Assembly: GCA_964508705.1 (NCBI GenBank)
Contig: CAZDUS010000036.1
Location: 1 to 22,204, forward strand
Origin: CAZDUS01 sp964508705
Lineage (GTDB): Bacteria > Verrucomicrobiota > Kiritimatiellia > CAIKKV01 > CAITUY01
DNA: 22,204 bases
Direction: 5' to 3'
Part shown: in pieces, positions 13,901 to 22,204 of the stretch
Layout of the letters: each line of letters starts with the position of its first letter
Position numbering within the stretch: position 1 is the first letter of the stretch
Made by a program: the position numbers and the translations under genes
The notes under the pieces: generated by a model
Database searches by the model: none
The model's input: the letters and a program-made list of their open reading frames with translations, nothing else
What the model was told of the DNA's origin: nothing

Positions 13901-14761
13901 ATCCAAATCAAGATTCAAGAGATCATTGGCGAGTTCCAGCAGAAATTTATTGAGCTGGATCACGAGTGCGAAAATGCCATGGATCGTCTTGAGAGCGGAG
14001 ATGAGGTTGATCAGGGCATCATCAAGCAGGTCAAGGTTTACATTGCCAGCAAGAAGAAGCTGTCCGTGGGTGATAAGATGGCCGGCCGGCATGGTAACAA
14101 GGGTGTTGTGGCCAGGATCCTTCCTGAAGCGGATATGCCGTTTCTCCCGGATGGAACCCCTGTGGATATCGTATTGAATCCGTTGGGTGTGCCGTCGCGT
14201 ATGAATGTGGGACAGGTTTTGGAGACGCATCTTGGATGGGCTTGCAAGCTGTTGGGCTTGTACGCGAACACACCAGTGTTTGATGGTATTTCAGAGAAGC
14301 ACATCAAGGATCTTCTGGATGTCGCCAAGCTTCCACGGGATGGCAAGACTCGATTGTTTGATGGCCGTACAGGGGAGCCGTTCGATCAGAAGGTGGTGGT
14401 GGGATACATTTACATGTTGAAACTACACCATTTGGTTAGCGATAAGATCCATGCCCGTGCGGTTGGACCCTATTCTCTAGTGACCCAGCAGCCACTGGGT
14501 GGTAAGGCGCAGTATGGTGGTCAGCGTCTCGGGGAAATGGAAGTCTGGGCCTTGGAGGCCTATGGAGCTGCGTATGCGCTACAGGAATTGCTTACAGTGA
14601 AGAGCGATGATGTGGCGGGTCGTACGCGGATCTATGAGTCGATCGTAAAAGGTGAGAATGTTCTGGAGGCTGAGCGTCCTGAATCATTCAACGTGCTGAT
14701 TAATGAACTTCGTAGCATCGGTTTGGACGTGCGGGCCGAGCGAAAAGAGAAACGTGCTTAA
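10937..14761 (+). CDS. rpoB: DNA-directed RNA polymerase subunit beta
   Basis: This is the beta subunit of RNA polymerase, forming much of the active-site cleft. At 1274 residues it is near the common bacterial length. The start region NYGKLVEVIEPPNLIEIQTESY, the fork/rifampicin pocket FGRSQLSQFMDQTNPLSELA, the switch SPIETPEGPNIGL-like block (CPIETPEGPNIGLISSMGIY), GDKMAGRHGNKGVV and the C-terminal GGQRLGEMEVWALEAYGAAY are all present. Rifampicin-contact positions match the sensitive E. coli type: S477, Q478, F479, D481, H491, R494, S496, L498 (E. coli S512, Q513, F514, D516, H526, R529, S531, L533). A modest Shine-Dalgarno, AGGTG, precedes the ATG. rpoC follows after 27 bases. Confidence 0.98.
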   Translation: MVDRTNYGKLVEVIEPPNLIEIQTESYKDFLQLHIAPGTRKSKGLQAVFKEVFPIESYDGRYVLDFVKYEFSLPKTDPNEVLREGATYAGTLQVTFRLKEGDEVREESVYMGEIPLMTAQGSFVINGAERVIVSQLHRSPGICFEQSVHSSGSMLYSFRIIPDRGSWVEVQFDASDLLWIYLDRRHRRRKFLATTFLRALGYGTDEDLLRLFYTFRKLKLSDAVSADELANIVFRDDVIDVDSQTVLSRKFEPVSENVLSQMRAAGFKDADVVDVSWDGGIMLKSVKEDPTHSTDDALKDIYLRLRPGDPATVSNARQLLKRLFFDPRRYDLGRVGRYKINQKLDGELKDAAALIKAVLATKDAEAREALSGANDDAERTLTSDGADLIAAIRYLISIRSGAGMVDDIDHLGSRRLRTIGELVENQCRIGLARAERLVRERMTLFDPQTGTLTPQRLVNPKTLSAVVKDFFGRSQLSQFMDQTNPLSELAHKRRLSALGPGGLSRERAGFEVRDVHSSHYGRICPIETPEGPNIGLISSMGIYARVNQYGFIETPYRKVTNGVVSEEVEFLSADREEKYIIAQANTPTDAKGRMTRDAVAVRNRGEFLEVPKEKVDFMDVSPKQVVSVAAGLIPFLEHDDANRALMGSNMMRQAVPLLETERPFVATGLEGRIARDSGVLTLADEAGVVTYVSATKIVVSSDIKSKSKKDERVYKLRKFMRSNAGTCLNQKPVVKVGQKIRNGDVLADGPATACGELSLGRNVLVAFMPWCGFNFEDAILISERVVRDDVFTSVHIQDFEVGARDTKLGPEEITRDIPNVGEDALRNLGTDGVIRIGAEVKPDDILVGKITPKSETELAPEERLLRAIFGEKAADVRDTSLTVPSGTYGIVMDVKVSAHKDIEREKMTPAERRRQTKNVAEEHKSKRQEIVEQLTEALSNILLGEKIPLDVVNVDSNEIIIPANRKITKTLLRKLAAESAHIEIESSPIQIKIQEIIGEFQQKFIELDHECENAMDRLESGDEVDQGIIKQVKVYIASKKKLSVGDKMAGRHGNKGVVARILPEADMPFLPDGTPVDIVLNPLGVPSRMNVGQVLETHLGWACKLLGLYANTPVFDGISEKHIKDLLDVAKLPRDGKTRLFDGRTGEPFDQKVVVGYIYMLKLHHLVSDKIHARAVGPYSLVTQQPLGGKAQYGGQRLGEMEVWALEAYGAAYALQELLTVKSDDVAGRTRIYESIVKGENVLEAERPESFNVLINELRSIGLDVRAERKEKRA

Positions 14762-14767
14762 GGGAGG

Positions 14768-14781
14768 CGGCGGCAACGCCG
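14768..14781 (+). promoter_or_regulatory. GNRA-tetraloop hairpin in the rpoC translation initiation region
   Basis: CGGCG (14768-14772) pairs with CGCCG (14777-14781) around the loop GCAA, a classic very stable GNRA tetraloop. It is flanked on the left by a strong Shine-Dalgarno-like AGGGAGG (14761-14767, overlapping the rpoB stop) and on the right by a shorter GAGG (14781-14784, its first G being part of the stem). Unfolded, the strong site is 21 bases from the rpoC ATG. Folded, it is effectively about seven bases away. Confidence 0.6.
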
Positions 14782-14788
14782 AGGAATT

Positions 14789-17700
14789 ATGTCGCTAGAA
14801 CGAACCTTGACGAACGCAGCGGTCCGTGAACGGCTGGGAGTGCCTTTGGCCGAAGGGTTTGATTCCGTGAATATTACCCTGGCTTCGCCAGAGACCATTA
14901 GGTCCTGGAGTAACGGCGAAGTTAAGAATCCGGAAACAATCAACTATCGCACATACAAGCCTGAAAAGGGCGGTTTGTTTTGCGAAAGGATATTTGGTCC
15001 GACTCGCGATTGGGAATGTAGTTGCGGCAAATACAAGCGTATAAAGCACAAGGGTGTGATCTGTGATCGTTGCGGTGTGGAAATCACACTGTCCCGCGTG
15101 CGTCGTGAGCGAATGGGGCACATTGAATTAGCGGTCCCGGTTTCTCATATATGGTTTTTCAAGTGTACACCCAGCCGTATCGGACTGGTGCTGGACCTGA
15201 CAGCGCGGGCATTGGAACGCGTGTTGTATTACGAGGATTACATTGTAGTTGATCCGGGTGATACGCCGCTTCAGGAAAAGCAACTTCTGAGCGAGATGGA
15301 GTATCGCGAGGCTCAGGAGAAATATGGCGAAGCCTTTACAGCCCGTATCGGAGCTGAAGCTGTTCGCGATTTGATGAAGAAAATTGACATCGAGAAGACC
15401 CTGATAGAGCTCGATGCGCAAATGGCTACGACCCGAAGCAAACAGAATCGGAAGAAACTTTCCAAGCGCATGAAGGTATTGGAAGGATTTCTTGGCAGCA
15501 GTATGCGCCCGGAGTGGATGATATTCGAGGTGCTTCCCGTTATTCCGCCGGATCTTCGTCCGTTAGTGCCTCTGGAAGGTGGACGTTTTGCAACCTCCGA
15601 TTTGAATGATCTGTATCGGCGGGTTATCAACCGTAACAACCGTCTTAAGAATCTGTTGCAATTGAAAACGCCGGACGTGATTATCCGGAATGAAAAACGC
15701 ATGTTGCAAGAGGCTGTTGATGCGGTCATTGACAACGGTCGACATGGGCGTGCCGTAACAGGGGCAGGCAATCGACCGCTGAAATCACTCAGTGACATGT
15801 TAAAAGGTAAGGGCGGTCGATTCCGTCAGAACCTATTAGGTAAACGAGTTGACTACTCCGGTCGTTCCGTGATTGTGGTTGGCCCGGACCTGAAATTGCA
15901 TCAGTGCGGTTTGCCGAAGAAAATGGCACTGGTATTGTTTGAGCCCTTCATTATTCGTCGCTTGAAGGAAATTGGTGTGGCTCACACCGTTCGCAGCGCC
16001 AAGAAATTAATTGATAAGCAGTCGGATGAAGTGTGGGCGATTCTCGAAGAGATCACCCGCGACAAGACGGTGATGCTAAATCGTGCGCCAACGCTGCACC
16101 GATTGAGTATTCAGTCGTTTGAGCCGATTCTCGTCGAGGGTGAGGCGATTCAGATTCATCCGTTGGTTTGTACGGCCTACAATGCTGACTTCGACGGCGA
16201 CCAGATGGCTGTCCATGTTCCGTTGTCGATTGAGGCGCAGATGGAATCCAGGCTGCTGATGTTGTCGGTTAACAATGTGTTCTCGCCGTCAAGCGGTAGG
16301 CCTGTAATGACGCCTACGCAGGATATTGCGTTGGGCGCATATTATCTTACATCGGCCGCGCAAAAGGATCGACCCAAGGAGTTGCGTCGCAAGTTGCCGG
16401 ATCATAACGCAGAGCAGGAGCATTTGCCCATGTTTGGCGATGCGAGCGAAGTTCGTCTGGCGTATGATGACGGGGCGATTAAAACCCACGATAGAATCCG
16501 GTTTAAGAATCCTGATTACAAACGGACGACAGTATTCGGGGATACCGCGAGCAAGATGCTTGTCACGACTGTTGGGCGAGTGTTCTTCAATGAGATTCTT
16601 CCAAGCTCGTTGGGTTTCATTAACCGGTGCTGCGACAAGTCATTTCTGGGTAAAATCATCTGGCAGTGCTACCGTGTTAGCGGCAACGTAGAAACCGTCA
16701 GAGTCTTGGATAGTCTGAAAAATATCGGGTTTGAAAACGCAACATTGGCCGGTATTTCGATCGGGCTGGGCGACATGATTATTCCTGATGAAAAAGAGGG
16801 GATCATTGTCAAGGCCCGCAAAGCGGTTGCCGAAGTTGAGAGCCAGTATCGCCGCGGTGTAATTACGGATGGCGAGCGATACAATAAGATCGTCGACATT
16901 TGGACGCATGCCAGTGAAGAGACCTCGAATGCGATGTATAAGGCTATTGAGGAGAATGCTGGCAGTAACGAGGCGAATCCAATCTTTATGATGGTGGATT
17001 CAAAGGCTCGTGGTAGCAGGCAGCAAATTCGTCAGTTGGCTGGAATGCGCGGTTTGATGGCCAAGCCCTCTGGTGAAATTATTGAACGTCCGATTTTATC
17101 CAACTTCCGTGAAGGCTTGAGTGTTTTGGAGTACTTTATCAGTACTCACGGTGCCCGTAAGGGGTTAGCCGACACAGCGCTAAAGACTGCGGATGCCGGT
17201 TATTTAACTCGTAAACTGGTTGATGTGTCGCAGGATGTTCGCGTGATCGAGCAGGATTGCAACACGCTAAACGGAATTGAGGTCAAGGGGATCGGCGGTG
17301 GTGAGGAGAATCTCGTGTCACTACGTGATCGAATCATTGGCCGCACGACGCTTGTTGATGTGGTTAATTCCATTACCCGTGAAGTTTTGGCGCCTGCCGG
17401 AAGTCTGATTGACGAAGACGCTGCCGAGCGCATTATGGATGCCGACGTGGAGAAAGTTCGCATTCGAAGCGTGTTGACGTGCGAATCTCGTCGTGGTGTG
17501 TGTGCGAAGTGCTATGGACGGGATTTGGCAACAGGCCGATTGGTTGAAATTGGATCAGCCGTGGGCATTATTGCGGCGCAGTCCATCGGTGAACCTGGAA
17601 CGCAGCTAACGATGCGTACGTTCCATATAGGTGGTACCGCCAGTTCTGTGTTTAAGCAGCCACATGTTATTTCGAAGCACGACGGCATTATCCAGTACAC

Positions 17701-18976
17701 GAACCTACGTGTTATTCAAAATGAGAATGGGCAATTCGTTGTACTGAATAAGAACGGCTCGGTGGGTGTATTTGATGACGCGGGCCGCGAAGTTGAGCGA
17801 CATACCATGGCGATCGGTGCCATTATTGCCGTACAGGATGGTGGCAGAGTCAAGAAGGGGCAGAGCTTTATTGAATGGGATCCCTACAGTGTGCCGATTC
17901 TTGCTGAGCGTCCGGGTGTTGTGCATTTCCAAGGTTTTATTGAAAACGTTACCGTCAAGAAGGATGTTGATCAGTCGACGGGTTTAATGGGGACGGTTGT
18001 GTTGGAGCACAAGGAGGATTTGCATCCTCAGATTGTGATAACCTATCCGGGCACCAAGGAACAACCCTCCGCTTACAATATACCTGCAGGCGCTCACGTG
18101 ATGGTCAAGGATGGGAAGAAGGTGATGGCTGGTGAAGTGCTTGCCAAGACACCTCGCAAGGAGTCCAAAACCAAGGATATTACCGGTGGCTTGCCGCGTG
18201 TTGCGGAATTGTTCGAGGCGCGTCGACCAAAGGATGCAGCTGAAATCGCCAAGATTGATGGATTGGTTGATTTTGGACCGAACCAGCGCGGACGTCGTTG
18301 TTTGATTATTCGCGATACGGTGACGGGTGATGAAGAGCAGCACCTCATTCCGATGGGCAAGCACATTGTTGTTTACAAAGGTGATTTCGTCCAGAAGGGT
18401 CAACAGTTAACTGAAGGCCCCGTGGTCCCGCAGGAGATTCTTGAGATTTGCGGACCGCAGGAATTGCAGGAGTATCTGGTTAATCAAGTTCAGGAAGTGT
18501 ATCGATTGCAAGGTGTGGACATCAACGATAAGCATATTGAAATTATCGTTCGTCAGATGTTGCGTAAGGTTCGCATCACCGATCCAGGCGATACAGATTT
18601 CTTGTGGGGCGAGCAGGTTGAGAAGCAGACATTCCAGGAAGTCAATCAAAAAGCATCGGCTGAAGGAAAACGTCCTGCGGAGGCTTCTCCCGCACTGCTG
18701 GGTGTCACGAAGGCTGCGTTGGAGACGGAAAGTTTCATCTCAGCCGCGTCGTTCCAAGACACGACACGGGTGTTGACTGAGGCGGCCACACTGGGGCGCG
18801 TCGACACACTTTATGGATTCAAGGAGAATGTGATTATGGGTCATCTGATCCCTGGTGGCACAGGGTTCCCGATGTTCCGTAATATTAAATTAGTGCCGCT
18901 GGCTGAGCCTATTCCGGAGGAGGAATTAAGGCAGGAAAGCGAAGCGGTGAAGAAAGCGCAAGAGTTACTTGGATAA
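14789..18976 (+). CDS. rpoC: DNA-directed RNA polymerase subunit beta'
   Basis: This is the catalytic beta' subunit of RNA polymerase, 1395 residues and unsplit. The N-terminal zinc ribbon has C77, C79, C92 and C95. The active-site motif NADFDGDQ starts at residue 465, with D467, D469 and D471 binding Mg2+. The second zinc site is C824, C898, C905 and C908. The bridge/trigger region is recognisable from GMRGLMAKPSGEIIERPI and the later QSIGEPGTQLTMRTFHIGG block, and the C-terminus carries GVTKAALETESFISAASFQ. No large lineage insert is evident. The translation start is ATG 14789, 27 bases after rpoB, with a hairpin in the initiation region described separately. It completes the rif-type cluster. 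Confidence 0.98.
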   Translation: MSLERTLTNAAVRERLGVPLAEGFDSVNITLASPETIRSWSNGEVKNPETINYRTYKPEKGGLFCERIFGPTRDWECSCGKYKRIKHKGVICDRCGVEITLSRVRRERMGHIELAVPVSHIWFFKCTPSRIGLVLDLTARALERVLYYEDYIVVDPGDTPLQEKQLLSEMEYREAQEKYGEAFTARIGAEAVRDLMKKIDIEKTLIELDAQMATTRSKQNRKKLSKRMKVLEGFLGSSMRPEWMIFEVLPVIPPDLRPLVPLEGGRFATSDLNDLYRRVINRNNRLKNLLQLKTPDVIIRNEKRMLQEAVDAVIDNGRHGRAVTGAGNRPLKSLSDMLKGKGGRFRQNLLGKRVDYSGRSVIVVGPDLKLHQCGLPKKMALVLFEPFIIRRLKEIGVAHTVRSAKKLIDKQSDEVWAILEEITRDKTVMLNRAPTLHRLSIQSFEPILVEGEAIQIHPLVCTAYNADFDGDQMAVHVPLSIEAQMESRLLMLSVNNVFSPSSGRPVMTPTQDIALGAYYLTSAAQKDRPKELRRKLPDHNAEQEHLPMFGDASEVRLAYDDGAIKTHDRIRFKNPDYKRTTVFGDTASKMLVTTVGRVFFNEILPSSLGFINRCCDKSFLGKIIWQCYRVSGNVETVRVLDSLKNIGFENATLAGISIGLGDMIIPDEKEGIIVKARKAVAEVESQYRRGVITDGERYNKIVDIWTHASEETSNAMYKAIEENAGSNEANPIFMMVDSKARGSRQQIRQLAGMRGLMAKPSGEIIERPILSNFREGLSVLEYFISTHGARKGLADTALKTADAGYLTRKLVDVSQDVRVIEQDCNTLNGIEVKGIGGGEENLVSLRDRIIGRTTLVDVVNSITREVLAPAGSLIDEDAAERIMDADVEKVRIRSVLTCESRRGVCAKCYGRDLATGRLVEIGSAVGIIAAQSIGEPGTQLTMRTFHIGGTASSVFKQPHVISKHDGIIQYTNLRVIQNENGQFVVLNKNGSVGVFDDAGREVERHTMAIGAIIAVQDGGRVKKGQSFIEWDPYSVPILAERPGVVHFQGFIENVTVKKDVDQSTGLMGTVVLEHKEDLHPQIVITYPGTKEQPSAYNIPAGAHVMVKDGKKVMAGEVLAKTPRKESKTKDITGGLPRVAELFEARRPKDAAEIAKIDGLVDFGPNQRGRRCLIIRDTVTGDEEQHLIPMGKHIVVYKGDFVQKGQQLTEGPVVPQEILEICGPQELQEYLVNQVQEVYRLQGVDINDKHIEIIVRQMLRKVRITDPGDTDFLWGEQVEKQTFQEVNQKASAEGKRPAEASPALLGVTKAALETESFISAASFQDTTRVLTEAATLGRVDTLYGFKENVIMGHLIPGGTGFPMFRNIKLVPLAEPIPEEELRQESEAVKKAQELLG

Positions 18977-18979
18977 TGC

Positions 18980-19009
18980 TTGACAGAGTGCAGGGTACTT
19001 CGGCATTGT
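18980..19009 (+). promoter_or_regulatory. Candidate promoter upstream of rpsL
   Basis: A consensus -35 TTGACA (18980-18985) lies just past the rpoC stop, with a poor -10 CATTGT (19004-19009) after 18 bases. It may give the str genes extra transcription, but the -10 is weak and read-through from rpoC may be the main source. Confidence 0.3.
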
Positions 19010-19042
19010 TACACGCTTTGCGATTTGGAGGAGTTATAGAGT

Positions 19043-19417
19043 ATGCCAACAATTAACCAGCTGGTGAAACATGGGCGGAAGCAAGTCCGCTACAAGAGTA
19101 AGTCACCAGCACTGAAAAATTGTCCGCAGCGACGGGGAGTGTGTCTCTCGGTTAAGACGCAGACGCCTAAGAAGCCGAATTCAGCTTTACGGAAAGTAGC
19201 GCGTGTGCGACTGACCAATGGAGAAGAGGTGACCGCGTACATTCCTGGCGAAGGACATAATTTGCAGGAGCACAGTGTTGTGCTCGTGAGGGGTGGACGT
19301 GTTAAGGATTTGCCCGGTGTGCGTTATCACATAGTTCGTGGAACGCTGGATACGCTGGGAGTGGATGGACGGCAACGAGGCCGTTCAAAATATGGCGTGA
19401 AAATGCCTAAGCAGTAA
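19043..19417 (+). CDS. rpsL: 30S ribosomal protein S12
   Basis: S12 lies at the decoding centre and controls accuracy. The 124-residue protein is standard in length, with CPQRRGVC, TPKKPNSALRKVARVRL and the GEGHNLQEHSV and GRVKDLPGVRYH motifs. K43 and K88, where streptomycin-resistance changes usually occur, are wild type. D89, the residue methylthiolated by RimO in many bacteria, is present. GGAGG (19027-19031) precedes the ATG by 11 bases. It is the first gene of the str group, 66 bases after rpoC. Confidence 0.98.
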   Translation: MPTINQLVKHGRKQVRYKSKSPALKNCPQRRGVCLSVKTQTPKKPNSALRKVARVRLTNGEEVTAYIPGEGHNLQEHSVVLVRGGRVKDLPGVRYHIVRGTLDTLGVDGRQRGRSKYGVKMPKQ

Positions 19418-19438
19418 TGCGCAGGACGGCTCAAGATC

Positions 19439-19912
19439 ATGGGACGAAGACGTAAAGCAGAACGACGTGCAGTCGAGCAGGACCCCAAGTACGGCAGTGA
19501 GTTGGTTGGGCGCCTGGTTAACCGCCTGATGAAGGTGGGTAAGAAATCGGTGTCTACCGGCATTGTTTATGATGCTCTGGCAGTCATCCAAGAAAAGCAT
19601 CCGGATGGAGATCCATTAGAGGTTCTTCTTCGGGCGATTGACAACGTGAAACCGCGAGTTGAGGTTAAGTCGCGGCGAGTGGGTGGCGCTACATACCAAG
19701 TACCGGTTGAAGTCAGTCCTGATCGTCAGGCAGCGCTGGCGATGAGGTGGCTCATCCAATATGCAAAGACGCGGAAGGGTGTTCCCATGCGTCGAGCGTT
19801 GGCAGTGGAAATTTTAGATGCATATGCAGAACAGGGCAATGCCATCAAGAAGCGTGATGATACGCATAAGATGGCGCAGGCGAATAAGGCATTTGCACAT
19901 TACAGGTGGTAA
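19439..19912 (+). CDS. rpsG: 30S ribosomal protein S7
   Basis: S7 nucleates assembly of the 30S head and contacts mRNA and tRNA at the E site. The 157-residue protein has the family blocks MGRRRKAERRAVEQDPKYGS, LVNRLMKVGKKSVSTGIVYDAL, and VEVKSRRVGGATYQVPVEV. It ends in NKAFAHYRW, like other S7 proteins. The gap after rpsL is 21 bases, with only a weak purine-rich site. In E. coli S7 regulates the str operon; I could not identify its mRNA site here. Confidence 0.97.
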   Translation: MGRRRKAERRAVEQDPKYGSELVGRLVNRLMKVGKKSVSTGIVYDALAVIQEKHPDGDPLEVLLRAIDNVKPRVEVKSRRVGGATYQVPVEVSPDRQAALAMRWLIQYAKTRKGVPMRRALAVEILDAYAEQGNAIKKRDDTHKMAQANKAFAHYRW

Positions 19913-19932
19913 ACGAAGGTAAGGGTTGATGT

Positions 19933-19950
19933 CGAGACCCAAAGGTTTCG
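19933..19950 (+). other. Hairpin upstream of fusA
   Basis: CGAGACC (19933-19939) pairs with GGTTTCG (19944-19950), including one G-U pair, around the loop CAAA. It is 10 bases upstream of the first possible fusA start. It might influence fusA translation or simply be a spacer structure. Confidence 0.4.
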
Positions 19951-19960
19951 GTGTTAACCC

Positions 19961-22111
<2,151 letters not shown>

Positions 22112-22118
22112 GAGGAAC

Positions 22119-22204
22119 ATGGAAAAACAACGAATAAGAATACGTTTGAAAGCTTACGATTATCGGGTGTTGGACCAGTCTGTGTCTGACATTGTGGAGA
22201 CGGC
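22119..22204 (+). CDS. rpsJ: 30S ribosomal protein S10, truncated by the window end
   Basis: The first 28 codons are visible and begin MEKQRIRIRLKAYDYRVLDQ, the conserved N-terminus of S10, a 30S head protein that also binds NusG/NusB in transcription antitermination. The ATG is 7 bases after the fusA stop, with AGAGG overlapping that stop as the ribosome binding site. There is no tuf between fusA and rpsJ, unlike E. coli, and the S10 operon appears to continue directly from the str genes. The truncation is due to the window edge. Confidence 0.93.
   Translation, partial: MEKQRIRIRLKAYDYRVLDQSVSDIVET

Overview
The window is a bacterial core-gene region of about 22 kb with intermediate to slightly high GC, almost entirely on the + strand. 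A KDO transferase gene (lipid A assembly) indicates an outer-membrane-bearing Gram-negative cell. Three things point to the PVC group (Verrucomicrobiota/Kiritimatiellota/Lentisphaerota/Chlamydiota): the order tRNA-Thr, tuf, rpmG, tRNA-Trp, secE, nusG, rplKAJL, rpoBC, which as I recall resembles chlamydiae; an EF-Tu with a non-canonical switch I; and a divergent EF-G. Kiritimatiellota-like is my best guess. This is inference, because no 16S gene is present.

Layout. 3-1570: ychF and yqeY, a tight two-gene unit. 1561-1715: non-coding DNA with a G-quadruplex-prone run, short tandem repeats and a REP-like palindrome. 1778-2792: a small accessory islet with an unknown 94-residue protein and a ribbon-helix-helix/PIN toxin-antitoxin pair that has a clear palindromic promoter/operator. 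2922-4217: waaA (kdtA). 4269-4859, minus strand: an unrecognised protein with an N-terminal signal/TM segment and a C-terminal TM anchor. 5046-5918: an orphan zinc-type ABC substrate-binding protein. 5919-6219: non-coding, with the probable promoters of the translation cluster.

6220-18976: tRNA-Thr(GGT), tuf, rpmG, tRNA-Trp(CCA), secE, nusG, rplK, rplA, rplJ, rplL, rpoB, rpoC. 19043 to the end: the str/S10 start, rpsL, rpsG, fusA and a truncated rpsJ, with no second tuf after fusA. Together these supply EF-Tu and EF-G, ribosomal proteins, the core RNA polymerase subunits, the NusG elongation factor and the SecE translocon subunit. Spacers within the cluster carry hairpins without U-tracts (after tuf, before rplK, before rpoB, before rpoC, before fusA), which look more like processing or translational-control structures than terminators.

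I found no phage, CRISPR, insertion sequence or evidently new multi-gene system. The most interesting items are molecular: the EF-Tu switch I change, a GNRA hairpin that may bridge a distant Shine-Dalgarno to the rpoC start, the possibly leaderless toxin-antitoxin promoter, the divergent EF-G, and the unknown membrane protein.
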